A stretch of DNA of 64,000 bases. Origin: Nocardioides sp. Lineage in GTDB: Bacteria; Actinomycetota; Actinomycetes; Propionibacteriales; Nocardioidaceae. The notes below the pieces were generated by a model. That model ran no database searches. It saw only the letters and a program-made list of their open reading frames with translations, and had not been told where the DNA came from. This document shows positions 1 through 8,171 of this stretch, in pieces; position 1 is the first letter of the stretch; every line of letters begins with the position of its first letter. The stretch lies in contig NZ_JACIXG010000002.1 of assembly GCF_014360585.1 (NCBI RefSeq), forward strand, positions 88,231 to 152,230, given 5' to 3'. Position numbers and translations under genes: made by a program.

Positions 1-2118
1 TCGCTCGAGCTCGGACGCAGGATCGTGCCGATGCGCCGTGACGACGCCAGCGGTGTCTGGTCGGCGACCGGACCAGCCTCGGCCTGGCGCGGCAAGGAGT
101 ACCGCTACCTCGTGAAGGTGTGGGCGCCGAGCGTCCAGAAGGTCGTGACCAACAAGGTCACCGACCCCTACTCGGTCGCGCTCACCGCCGACTCCGAGCG
201 CAGCCTCGTCGTCGACCTCAGCGACAAGGCGCTCGCCCCCAAGGGCTGGTCCAGCCTGGAGAAGCCGAAGGCCGTGGCGATGAAGGACGCCCAGATCCAG
301 GAGCTCCACATCCGCGACTTCTCCGTCGAGGACGAGACCAACGACCGCCCGGGCGGTTATCTGGCCTTCGCCGACAAGGACAGCGACGGGTCGCGGCATC
401 TGCGGAAGCTGGCGGAGTCCGGGACGTCGTACGTCCATCTGCTGCCCGCCTTCGACATCGCCACCATCCCGGAGGAGAAGGCCGACCAGGCCGCGCCCGA
501 CTGCGACCTCGCATCGTATGAGGCTGACAGCGACAAGCAGCAGGAGTGCGTCGCCGCGGCGGCCGCGAAGGATGCGTACAACTGGGGCTACGACCCCTAC
601 CACTACACCGTTCCGGAGGGCTCCTACGCCACCGACCCGGACGGTACGGAGCGGACGGTCGAGTTCCGGCAGATGGTGAAGTCGCTGAACGAGGACGGCC
701 TGGGCGTCGTCATGGACGTGGTCTACAACCACACCACCAGCAGCGGTCAGGCCGAGACGTCCGTGCTCGACAAGATCGTGCCGGGCTACTACCAGCGGCT
801 CCTAGCCGACGGCTCGGTCGCCAGCTCCACCTGCTGTGCCAACACCGCTCCCGAGAACACGATGATGGGCAAGCTCGTCGTCGACTCGATCCTGACCTGG
901 GCGAAGGACTACAAGGTCGACGGCTTCCGCTTCGACCTGATGGGTCACCACCCCAAGGCCAACATCCTGGCGGTCCGCCAGGCCCTCGACGGGCTCACGC
1001 TCGAGAAGGACGGCGTCGACGGCAAGCGCATCGTCCTCTACGGCGAGGGCTGGAACTTCGGCGAGGTCGCCGACGACGCCCGGTTCGTCCAGGCCACTCA
1101 GAAGAACATGGCGGGCACCGGCATCGCCACGTTCAGCGACCGCGCCCGAGACGCCGTCCGCGGCGGTGGCCCGTTCGACGCCGACCCGGGCGTCCAGGGG
1201 TTCGCGAGCGGCCTCTACACCGACCCCAACACCTCGACCGCGAACGGCACAGAGGCAGAGCAGCGGGCGCGACTGCTGCACTACCAGGACCTGATCAAGG
1301 TCGGGCTCTCCGGCAACCTCGCCGGCTACTCGTTCACCGATACCTCGGGCAACCAGGTGAAGGGATCCGAGGTCGACTACAACGGCTCGCCGGCCGGTTA
1401 TGCGGAGGCCCCGGGTGACGCGCTCGCCTACGCCGACGCCCACGACAACGAGACGCTCTACGACGCGCTCACCTTCAAGCTGCCTGCCTCGACCAGCACG
1501 GCCGACCGCTCCCGGATGCAGGTGCTCGCCATGGCGACGGCCGCGCTGTCGCAGGGCCCGGCGCTCTCCCAGGCCGGCACCGACCTGCTGCGCTCGAAGT
1601 CGCTGGACCGCAACTCCTACGACTCGGGGGACTGGTTCAACGCCATCGCCTGGGACTGCGACGCCGGCAACGGCTTCGGGCGGGGGCTGCCGCCGGCCGC
1701 GGACAACAAGGACAAGTGGCCCTACGCCAAGCCTCTGCTGGCCTCGGCCTCCGCCCCCGGCTGTCCGGACATCGAAGGCGCCTCGGCCGCCTATCGGGAC
1801 CTGCTGAGGATCCGTACGGAGGAGCCGGTCTTCCACCTGTCCACCACCGGTCAGGTCCAGGAGAAGCTGTCGTTCCCGCTCTCGGGGACGGACGAGACGC
1901 CGGGCGTCATCACCATGCGCCTGGATGACCTCGTGATCGTCTTCAACGCGACCAAGGCGACGCAGCGGCAGACGGTGAAGAGCGCCGCGGGTGCCGGCTA
2001 CCGCCTGCACCCGATCCAGGCCGAGGGCGCCGACGCGGTGGTGAAGAAGTCCGCGTTCGAGGCGGATTCGGGGACCTTCACGGTGCCCGCCCGGTCGGTG
2101 GCGGTCTTCACCCGCTGA
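1..2118 (+). CDS. pulA: Pullulanase-type alpha-1,6-glucosidase (5' end outside window)
   Basis: Debranching enzyme that hydrolyses alpha-1,6 links in pullulan, glycogen or starch. The reading frame is open to base 1, so the N-terminus is missing; GTG at 25 is only the first in-window start codon. The GH13 landmarks appear in order: the pullulanase signature YNWGYDP (near 577), region I DVVYNH (near 712), region II DGFRFDLMGHH with the nucleophile Asp (near 920), region III YGEGWNFGE with the acid/base Glu (near 1039) and region IV AHDNE (near 1438). A C-terminal beta domain ends in VPARSVAVFTR. About 700 residues are visible; family members are often longer, with N-terminal carbohydrate-binding domains. 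No link to the steroid genes is apparent. The family call is confident; secretion cannot be judged without the N-terminus. Confidence 0.93.
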   Translation, partial: SLELGRRIVPMRRDDASGVWSATGPASAWRGKEYRYLVKVWAPSVQKVVTNKVTDPYSVALTADSERSLVVDLSDKALAPKGWSSLEKPKAVAMKDAQIQELHIRDFSVEDETNDRPGGYLAFADKDSDGSRHLRKLAESGTSYVHLLPAFDIATIPEEKADQAAPDCDLASYEADSDKQQECVAAAAAKDAYNWGYDPYHYTVPEGSYATDPDGTERTVEFRQMVKSLNEDGLGVVMDVVYNHTTSSGQAETSVLDKIVPGYYQRLLADGSVASSTCCANTAPENTMMGKLVVDSILTWAKDYKVDGFRFDLMGHHPKANILAVRQALDGLTLEKDGVDGKRIVLYGEGWNFGEVADDARFVQATQKNMAGTGIATFSDRARDAVRGGGPFDADPGVQGFASGLYTDPNTSTANGTEAEQRARLLHYQDLIKVGLSGNLAGYSFTDTSGNQVKGSEVDYNGSPAGYAEAPGDALAYADAHDNETLYDALTFKLPASTSTADRSRMQVLAMATAALSQGPALSQAGTDLLRSKSLDRNSYDSGDWFNAIAWDCDAGNGFGRGLPPAADNKDKWPYAKPLLASASAPGCPDIEGASAAYRDLLRIRTEEPVFHLSTTGQVQEKLSFPLSGTDETPGVITMRLDDLVIVFNATKATQRQTVKSAAGAGYRLHPIQAEGADAVVKKSAFEADSGTFTVPARSVAVFTR

Positions 2119-2146
2119 GGCGGACGGTAGATAGAGAAAAGGACGC

Positions 2147-2171
2147 GGCCCCGGCTCATCGAGCCGGGGCC
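2147..2171. terminator. Perfect 11-bp hairpin between converging genes
   Basis: The arm GGCCCCGGCTC (2147-2157), a 3-nt loop and GAGCCGGGGCC (2161-2171) form a perfect inverted repeat. It starts 29 nt after the pulA stop, with the small leftward gene ending on its other side. There is no clear T-run on either side, so it is a probable rather than classical intrinsic terminator; it could serve both strands. Confidence 0.65.
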
Positions 2172-2205
2172 TGCGGGTCCGTCGGTCAGGAAGCTCGGCG
2201 CCAGG

Positions 2206-2307
2206 TCAGGCGGGGCTGTTGCCGGCGACAGCGCCGACCACCACGAGCGCGATGACGACCAGGGCGGCGACGACCATGAGGCCGGCCGGGCTCCGGAAGT
2301 CGAACAT
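2206..2307 (-). CDS. Small single-span membrane peptide (33 aa), unknown function
   Basis: An ATG at 2307-2305 is preceded by GAAAGGA with 6-7 nt spacing, a good ribosome-binding site. It opens a 33-codon frame ending in TGA at 2208-2206. The peptide begins MFDFRSPAGLMVV and continues with alternating Val/Ala/Leu/Ile to about residue 28, ending GNSPA. The hydrophobic run (residues 10-29) is long enough for one transmembrane helix. The adjoining 2147-2171 hairpin fits as its terminator. I do not recognise the family. The ribosome-binding site, single-helix composition and isolated position favour a real small membrane protein, but expression is unproven. Confidence 0.55.
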   Translation of the reverse strand: MFDFRSPAGLMVVAALVVIALVVVGAVAGNSPA

Positions 2308-2599
2308 GGGGATTCCTTTCGGCTAGTTCGGCGACAGGCGACGGGTGGGGATCGTGTCCTGCGGACGCGTCGGGAGAGCCAGCCAGACAGCGGCGATGCC
2401 CGTGGCGTCGCGTATACATAACCAGTCATGGTCACAACGCGCGTAGGGCCCAAGGTCCCGATTTTTACCGAAGCCATTCACGCGCGAAGAGATATGTGAT
2501 ATGGCAACCGCTTCATCGGTGAACGTCGTAAAACCCTAGCGGACCGCCGGCGGGGCGGACGACCGGGGATCGTCAGGGCGGCCTTCGTTGTGGGCCCGG
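2308..2599. other. Non-coding stretch upstream of the small peptide gene
   Basis: About 290 bp with no credible gene. It is noticeably more A/T-rich around 2410-2530 than its surroundings. On the minus strand a weak promoter-like pair (TTGTGA at 2437-2432 and TATACG at 2416-2411, 15-nt spacer) could drive the small peptide gene; the spacing is short, so this is only a suggestion. Confidence 0.3.
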
Positions 2600-4066
2600 T
2601 CACGCGACCCCGGCGGCATGCCGGCCGGCCCGCCGTCCGAAGTACGAGCCGTCGCCGAGCTGCATGCCGGAGGCGTAGCCCTTGGCGTCCTGGGCGAGGT
2701 TGGCTGCGCAGGCGCCCGCGGCGTACAGACCCGTGATCGCGGAGCCGTCCTCGCGGCGTACCTCGCCTTCGACGGTGGTCGCCAGCCCGCCCATCGTGAA
2801 CCCGGCGTACATCGCCTTGCCCAGCGAGAGGTCGTAGGCGCCCCACGGTCCGGTGTCCTGAGGCTCGGTCCACTCCGCCGCCTTGTGGAGCTCCGGATCC
2901 TCCCCGGCGGCCGCATGGGTGTTGTAGGAGGTCAGGGTCGCGTCGAGGGCATCGAAGGGCACGCCCAGGCCGGCCGCCATCTCCTCGACCGTCTCCCAGC
3001 CGTCGATGAACGGGCACAGCGGCATCTTCGGGTGCTCGATGTGCGCGGAGTCGACGATCAGGAACGCGGCCGAGTCCGGCTGCTCCATGACGAAGGCGGC
3101 CGTACGGGCGTGGTAGGAGTCCTCCGCCACGAAGCGCCTGCCGTGCTTGTTGACGATGATCCCGGTCAGCAGGATCGAAGGCGGATAGAACGGTGCGGTC
3201 TGGAACGGCTCGTCCATGAACCGCCAGCGGCCACCCGCCGAGGCGCCCAGGCGCAGCCCGAGGCCGTCGTCGTAGGTGGAGGCCAGCGGGAAGAGCTTCT
3301 CGCCGAGCCGCGGCGTGTGCTCGGCGACCATGTCGGCGTTGCCGACGAAGCCGCCGGCGGCGAGGATCACCGCCTTGGCCCGGATCGCGCCCCGCTCCTC
3401 GAAGCGGCGCCATGCCAGCCCGACGACCCTTCCGTCCTCGATCACCAGGTTGGTGGCGCCGGTCTCGTAGCGGACCTCCGCCGACGTCTCGGCCAGGCGG
3501 TCGGCCATCCGGTCGACGACGAGCTTGGCGCCGCCGGTGTCGCCCGGGACCGGAACCTTGTGGCCGCGCGGCGCCGGGACGGCGAGGTCGCGGAAGGGAT
3601 GGACCTTCTCGTTGCCGGTGTACATCAGCCCCTCGGTGCCCGGCTGGATGACGGCCTTGCCGGGCCAGAAGGTGCGCTCGAACTCGAAGCCCAATCCCTC
3701 GAGCCAGTCGAAGTGCTCGACCGAGTCGTCGCAGTAGGCCCGGATCTTGTCGTCCTCGGGCTCCTTGGAGACCGCGCGGATGTACTTGAACATCTCCTCG
3801 GCCGAGTCCTCGATCCCGGTCGCCTTCTGCACCGCGGTGCCGCCGCCGAGGTAGAAGTGGCCGCCGGCCATCGCGGAGGTCCCGCCGGGCTCGGCGGCGC
3901 GCTCGAGGAGGATCGTGCGGGCGCCGGAGCGGACCGCCTCAAGCGCAGCGGCGCCGCCGGCCACGCCGAAGCCGACCACGATCACGTCGGTCTCCTCCGA
4001 CCAGCCGCCGAAGCGCTCCTCGACGTCGGCGGGGGAGAGTACGTCGGGCAGTGCTGTTCCGCTCAT
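2600..4066 (-). CDS. FAD-binding flavoprotein of the KstD/fumarate reductase family
   Basis: 488-aa flavoprotein dehydrogenase. The N-terminal Rossmann motif VVGFGVAGGAAALEA (about residues 28-42) and the following LLERAAEPGGTSAMAGG bind FAD. The C-terminal FAD segment ITGLYAAGACAANLAQ is the usual one for 3-ketosteroid dehydrogenases and fumarate-reductase flavoproteins. It lacks the TYxGPG segment of true KstD seen in the gene two positions upstream, so its substrate differs; a 3-keto-5-alpha-steroid delta4-dehydrogenase or another enone-forming dehydrogenase is plausible. It is the last gene of a kstD-led operon: its ATG overlaps the preceding stop by 4 bp, with a strong GAGGAGGAG ribosome-binding site inside that gene. 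The flavoprotein family is secure; the steroid substrate is inferred from context. Confidence 0.82.
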   Translation of the reverse strand: MSGTALPDVLSPADVEERFGGWSEETDVIVVGFGVAGGAAALEAVRSGARTILLERAAEPGGTSAMAGGHFYLGGGTAVQKATGIEDSAEEMFKYIRAVSKEPEDDKIRAYCDDSVEHFDWLEGLGFEFERTFWPGKAVIQPGTEGLMYTGNEKVHPFRDLAVPAPRGHKVPVPGDTGGAKLVVDRMADRLAETSAEVRYETGATNLVIEDGRVVGLAWRRFEERGAIRAKAVILAAGGFVGNADMVAEHTPRLGEKLFPLASTYDDGLGLRLGASAGGRWRFMDEPFQTAPFYPPSILLTGIIVNKHGRRFVAEDSYHARTAAFVMEQPDSAAFLIVDSAHIEHPKMPLCPFIDGWETVEEMAAGLGVPFDALDATLTSYNTHAAAGEDPELHKAAEWTEPQDTGPWGAYDLSLGKAMYAGFTMGGLATTVEGEVRREDGSAITGLYAAGACAANLAQDAKGYASGMQLGDGSYFGRRAGRHAAGVA

Positions 4067-5025
4067 CGCTCCTCCTCGCTTCGCTCGGTCGCTCCCTTGT
4101 TCGGCGCGAGCGGACGAGCAAGCTCGCCGCTCGACCTTGCTCCGGTCGCCTCCAGATAGCAGTCGGCGAGCACCGGCGCGCCGTCGCGGGCAGGATCGTC
4201 GGTGGAGATCGTGGCCCTGATCAGGATCCTGGGCCCCTCGTCCCAGGCCTCGATCGAGATCGTCTCGCCGGGGAAGACGATCCCGGCGAACCGGGCGCCG
4301 AACCCGGCGACCCGGGTCGCGTCCCCGTCGAGGAGGAGTTGGGTCGCCTCGCGCAGCACGATCCCGTAGGAGCACAGCCCGTGCAGGATCGGCTTCGGGA
4401 AGCCTGCCTTCGCGGCGAACTCCGGGTCGGCGTGCAGCGGGTTGCGGTCGCCGCACAGCCGGTAGAGCAGCGCCTGCTGCTCCGTGACGTCGTACGCCGC
4501 CACAGCATCCGGCGCGCGGTCAGGAACCGGCAGCGCGGTGGACGGCCCGCGTTCACCACCGAAGCCGCCCTCGCCACGGACGAAGATCGAGGAGCGTACG
4601 GTCCACAGCGGGTCGCCCGCCGCGGTGGTGGCGACACCCTCCTGGACGATGACGGCGGCTTTGCCCTTGTCCCAGACCTCGGCGATCCGGGTCGAGACGA
4701 CGGCTTCGCCGGAGGTGGGGATCGGGCCGTCGACGCGGATCTCCTGGGAGCCGTGGAGCACCGAGGCGAGGTCGATGTCGCAGCCCGGCAGATCGACGGT
4801 GGGCGGCTCGGTCACGTGGAAGGTCGGTGCGACGACCCCGAAGGACGGCAGCACGGTCAGCGCGTCGGAGTCCAGCGTGTAGCGCAGCGCGGCGGGGTCG
4901 GTCGCGTCACCGGGACGCGAGCCGGCGCCGATGCCGAGGTGGTAGAGCAGCACGTCGGACGAGCTCCACGAGAACGCCCGGGACGGGAGCGCCGCGCCGA
5001 TGGCCTTGGTCGGGTCGATGGGCAT
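4063..5025 (-). CDS. MaoC-type enoyl-CoA hydratase, Hsd4B-like
   Basis: 320-aa double-hotdog hydratase. The hydratase-2 signature YRLCGDRNPLHADPEFA followed by GFPKPILHGLCSYG carries the catalytic Asp and His. The N-terminal hotdog half begins near residue 15. The family adds water to trans-2-enoyl-CoA; the closest relative I recall is the mycobacterial steroid-cluster protein Rv3538 (Hsd4B), proposed for side-chain beta-oxidation. It is about 30 residues longer than that relative because of a Ser/Glu/Arg-rich C-terminal tail (ending ERSEEER) whose DNA looks like low-complexity repeat sequence and also holds the next gene's ribosome-binding site. It overlaps both neighbours (TGATG with kstD, ATGA with the flavoprotein), so translation is likely coupled. 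Confidence 0.83.
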   Translation of the reverse strand: MPIDPTKAIGAALPSRAFSWSSSDVLLYHLGIGAGSRPGDATDPAALRYTLDSDALTVLPSFGVVAPTFHVTEPPTVDLPGCDIDLASVLHGSQEIRVDGPIPTSGEAVVSTRIAEVWDKGKAAVIVQEGVATTAAGDPLWTVRSSIFVRGEGGFGGERGPSTALPVPDRAPDAVAAYDVTEQQALLYRLCGDRNPLHADPEFAAKAGFPKPILHGLCSYGIVLREATQLLLDGDATRVAGFGARFAGIVFPGETISIEAWDEGPRILIRATISTDDPARDGAPVLADCYLEATGARSSGELARPLAPNKGATERSEEER

Positions 5026-6800
5026 CAGTGCTTCTCCTTCTTCGACGAGCCCGAGGAGTCCGACGAGCCCGAAACGGTGCTGTCCGAGGACTCGCCGGTG
5101 AGCTCGGTGGCGCAGTCCTCGGCGGCCAGGTAGCCGAAGACGAGGGCTGGGCCGATGGTGGCGCCGGGACCGGCGTAGGTGCGGCCCATGACCGCTGAGG
5201 AGGCGTTGCCGGCGGCGTACAGGCCCGCGATGGCGGAGCCGTCGGGACGCAGGACGCGGGCGCGCTCGTCGGTGACGAGACCACCCTTGGTGCCGAGGTC
5301 GCCGGGAGCCATCTTGACCGCGTAGAAGGGCGCCTGATCGATGACGTTGAGCGAGCAGTTCGGCTTGACGGTGGGGTCGGAGTAGTACTTGTCATAGGTC
5401 GACTCGCCGCGGTGGAAGTCCTCGTCGACACCGGACTCGGCGAAACCGTTGAACCGCTCCAGAGTCTCTCGCAGACCGGCCGCCGGCACCTCGATCTTGG
5501 CCGCGAGCTCGTCGACCGTCGACGCCTTGACGACGACCCCGTCCTTGAGCCAGCGGCCCGGGAACGGCTGGCCCGGCCCGAGCCCGGCGAAGATGTAGCG
5601 GTTGCGGTAGCGCTGGTCGAAGACCAGCCACGAGGGGACGTGCGGGACGCCTTGCCCAGAAATGTACTCAGCCTCGCCCTTGTAGATCTCGTGGACGGCC
5701 TCGACGTAGGGGAGGGCCTCGTTCATGAACCGTTTGCCGGCGCCGTTGACGATGATCGACCCGGGCAGGTTGCGCTCGGCGAGCGCGAACCAGGGCCGAC
5801 CCGGGAACGGGATCGTCGGACCCCACCAGGACTCGTCCATCAGGTCCGTGTCCGCGCCGGCCGCGATCCCGGCCAGGATCCCGTCGCCGGTGTTGGAGAA
5901 GGCGCCGGTGGTCCACTCGACCGAGGTCGGCGCGGGCAGGTACTTCTCCCGCATCTCCAGGTTGCGCTCGAAGCCGCCCGACCCGAGGATCACACCGCGC
6001 CGCGCCCGGATCACCGTGGTCGGACCGGACTCGCCGCGGCGCACCTCGACGCCTACGACCCGGCCGTTCTCGGTGACCAGGCCGACCAGCTCGGTCTCGT
6101 ACCTGATCGGGACTCCGGCGTCCATGAGTCCCTTGCGCAGCCCGATCGTGAGAGCCGCGCCCATGGCGTACATCTTCTTGCCGAGCAGACCGGAGAGGAT
6201 CCGGGCCACCGCGATCTTGACCATGGTGATCGGGCCCTTGAGCGTGCGCATGCCGAGGCTGATCTTTCGGAAGTCGGCCTGGGTGACGACCATGTTGGCC
6301 GGTGACTTCGTGTAGGGCGGGTGCAGCCGTGAGAGCTCCTCGCCGATCACCCGGGCGTCGAGGGGGACCGGCTCGACGGAGCGGCCCGCGCCGCGGCCGC
6401 CGGGCGCCTCGGGGTGGTAGTCGGCGTAGTCGGGCACCCACGCGAACCGCGCCGGGGTGTGCGTGCAGACGAAGGAGAGCACCTCGGGGCCGCGGTCGAG
6501 GAAGGTCTCGCGACGCGCGGCCGGGACGACGTCGCCGACGATCGACTCGAGGTAGAGGCTGGCGGCCTCGGGGGAGTCCTTCTGATGGGCCGCCTCCAGG
6601 GCGTGGTTGCGCGGGATCCAGACCCCGCCGCCCGAGCGTGACGTCGACCCGCCGAAGTAGGCGCTCTTCTCGATGACGACGGTCTCGAGCCCGTGGCGGC
6701 GGGCGGCTGCGAGCGCGGCGGACATCCCGGCGCCCCCGGCGCCCACGACGACGACGTCGTAGATCTCCTCGCCGTCTGCTGCCTCAGTCAACTTTCCCAT
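5025..6800 (-). CDS. kstD: 3-ketosteroid delta1-dehydrogenase
   Basis: Introduces the C1-C2 double bond in ring A of 3-ketosteroids using FAD, the step that with 9-alpha-hydroxylation triggers ring B opening. The 591-aa protein has the FAD dinucleotide motif GAGGAG (residues 20-25) with Glu44 for the ribose. It also has the C-terminal catalytic segment TYAGPGATIG, whose Tyr (about 542) and Gly correspond to the Tyr/Gly pair shown in Rhodococcus KstD1 to abstract and stabilise. The last ~20 residues are a Ser/Lys-rich tail not typical of the family. ATG at 6800 has GAGGGAG upstream. First gene of a leftward three-gene operon; a KstR-type operator lies 32 bp upstream. Confidence 0.95.
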   Translation of the reverse strand: MGKLTEAADGEEIYDVVVVGAGGAGMSAALAAARRHGLETVVIEKSAYFGGSTSRSGGGVWIPRNHALEAAHQKDSPEAASLYLESIVGDVVPAARRETFLDRGPEVLSFVCTHTPARFAWVPDYADYHPEAPGGRGAGRSVEPVPLDARVIGEELSRLHPPYTKSPANMVVTQADFRKISLGMRTLKGPITMVKIAVARILSGLLGKKMYAMGAALTIGLRKGLMDAGVPIRYETELVGLVTENGRVVGVEVRRGESGPTTVIRARRGVILGSGGFERNLEMREKYLPAPTSVEWTTGAFSNTGDGILAGIAAGADTDLMDESWWGPTIPFPGRPWFALAERNLPGSIIVNGAGKRFMNEALPYVEAVHEIYKGEAEYISGQGVPHVPSWLVFDQRYRNRYIFAGLGPGQPFPGRWLKDGVVVKASTVDELAAKIEVPAAGLRETLERFNGFAESGVDEDFHRGESTYDKYYSDPTVKPNCSLNVIDQAPFYAVKMAPGDLGTKGGLVTDERARVLRPDGSAIAGLYAAGNASSAVMGRTYAGPGATIGPALVFGYLAAEDCATELTGESSDSTVSGSSDSSGSSKKEKH

Positions 6801-6831
6801 GGTGCTCCCTCAACCTCGCCTATCCCAGAAC

Positions 6832-6845
6832 TGAAACACGTTCTA
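6832..6845. promoter_or_regulatory. KstR-type operator (kstD side)
   Basis: TGAAACACGTTCTA matches TnnAACnnGTTnnA fully. It lies 32 bp upstream of kstD in the divergent kstD/hsaA region, placed to overlap the leftward promoter. Confidence 0.8.
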
Positions 6846-6890
6846 CCATAGACGACAGTCGACGAAACATGCCCGAGGACTCGACAAAAC

Positions 6891-6904
6891 TGAAACGTGT
6901 TCTA
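6891..6904. promoter_or_regulatory. KstR-type operator (hsaA side)
   Basis: TGAAACGTGTTCTA, a full match to TnnAACnnGTTnnA, 73 bp upstream of the chosen hsaA start. With the site at 6832 it gives each divergent operon its own operator. Confidence 0.8.
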
Positions 6905-6977
6905 GTATTGATCCATCGGCAGCGCACGAACCGCGCCGCCCGAGGACATTTGGGACACCATGCAGGAAGGCAGAGCG

Positions 6978-8171
6978 GTGAGCGAACCGACACAGCGCCC
7001 TAACAAGGACGCACAGACCGTCAGAGACGGGGTGCAGGACCTGCTGCCCACCATCAGGGAGCGCGCGGAGGAGACCGAGCGCCTTCGGGTCGTTCCCGAG
7101 TCGAGCGTCAAGGAGCTGGAGGAGGTCGGTTTCTTCAAGCTGCTGCAGCCCGTTCGGTTCGGCGGCCTCGAGGCGGACCCCGTCGACTTCTACACCTGCG
7201 TGCGTGACATCGCCTCGGCGTGCGGTTCGACCGGCTGGGTCTCCAGCGTCCTGGGCGTGCACCCCTGGCAGATCGCCCTCTTCGACGACGAGGCCCAGCA
7301 GTCGGTCTGGGGAGAGGACCCCGACACCCGGGTCTCCTCCTCCTACGCACCGATGGGCAAGGCGTCGCTCACCGAGGGCGGGTTCAACCTCTCCGGCCGC
7401 TGGTCGTTCTCCTCCGGCTGCGCGCACGCCACCTGGGTCCTCCTGGGCGGCCTCGTCTTCAACGACGAGGGCCAGGTGGTCGACTTCCGTACGTTCCTGG
7501 TGCCGCGCGAGCGCTACGAGATCGTCGACGTCTGGAACGTCGTCGGCCTGGCCGGCACCGGCTCGAACGACATCGTGGTCGAGGACGTCTTCATCCCGGA
7601 GACCTTCACCCTCTCGATGGCCGAGACCGGACGGTGCAAGGGCCCGGGGCAGGCCGTGAACACCGGCGACCTCTACAAGCTGCAGTTCCACTCGCTGTTC
7701 ACCACCACGATCACCACGCCGATCATCGGCATGGCCCGCGGTGCGTACGACGAGCACGTCACCATGCAGCAGAACCGGGTCCGCGCCTCGTACGGCGAGA
7801 AGGCCTCGCTCGACCCGTTCGCCGCGGTGCGCGTGGCGACGGCCTCCTCCGACATCGACGCAGCCTGGGCGCTGCTGATGGGCAACATCCGCGAGCAGCA
7901 GGGCTACGTCGCCCGCGGCGAGAAGATCCCGATCACCCAGCGGCTGCGGATCCGCCGCGACCAGGTCCTCGGCACCCAGCGGGCGATCGACGCGATCGAC
8001 CTCCTCTTCGAGGCCTCCGGCGGCCGGGCGCTGGCCAACGGCACCCCGCTCCAGCGTGCCTGGCGCGACGCCCACGCCGGTCGGGTCCACGCCGCCAACG
8101 ACCCGGAGCGGGCGCTGCAGATGTACGGCGCCTCCGAGTTCGGGCACAAGGTCGACCCGGGGATGTACTGA
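6978..8171 (+). CDS. hsaA: 3-HSA monooxygenase, oxygenase component
   Basis: Flavin-dependent hydroxylase that converts the ring-opened secosteroid phenol 3-HSA into the catechol 3,4-DHSA, using reduced flavin from HsaB. The protein has the acyl-CoA-dehydrogenase fold of group D monooxygenases. The N-terminal part (DAQTVRDGVQDLLPTIRERA, VGFFKLLQP) matches my memory of mycobacterial HsaA closely, as do GSTGWVSSVLGVHPWQIALF and the C-terminal ANDPERALQMYG. GTG at 6978 is chosen because AGGAAGG ends 7 nt upstream; ATG at 6960 is in frame but lacks a good ribosome-binding site. The stop overlaps the hsaD start (TGATG). First gene of hsaADCB. Confidence 0.95.
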   Translation: MSEPTQRPNKDAQTVRDGVQDLLPTIRERAEETERLRVVPESSVKELEEVGFFKLLQPVRFGGLEADPVDFYTCVRDIASACGSTGWVSSVLGVHPWQIALFDDEAQQSVWGEDPDTRVSSSYAPMGKASLTEGGFNLSGRWSFSSGCAHATWVLLGGLVFNDEGQVVDFRTFLVPRERYEIVDVWNVVGLAGTGSNDIVVEDVFIPETFTLSMAETGRCKGPGQAVNTGDLYKLQFHSLFTTTITTPIIGMARGAYDEHVTMQQNRVRASYGEKASLDPFAAVRVATASSDIDAAWALLMGNIREQQGYVARGEKIPITQRLRIRRDQVLGTQRAIDAIDLLFEASGGRALANGTPLQRAWRDAHAGRVHAANDPERALQMYGASEFGHKVDPGMY

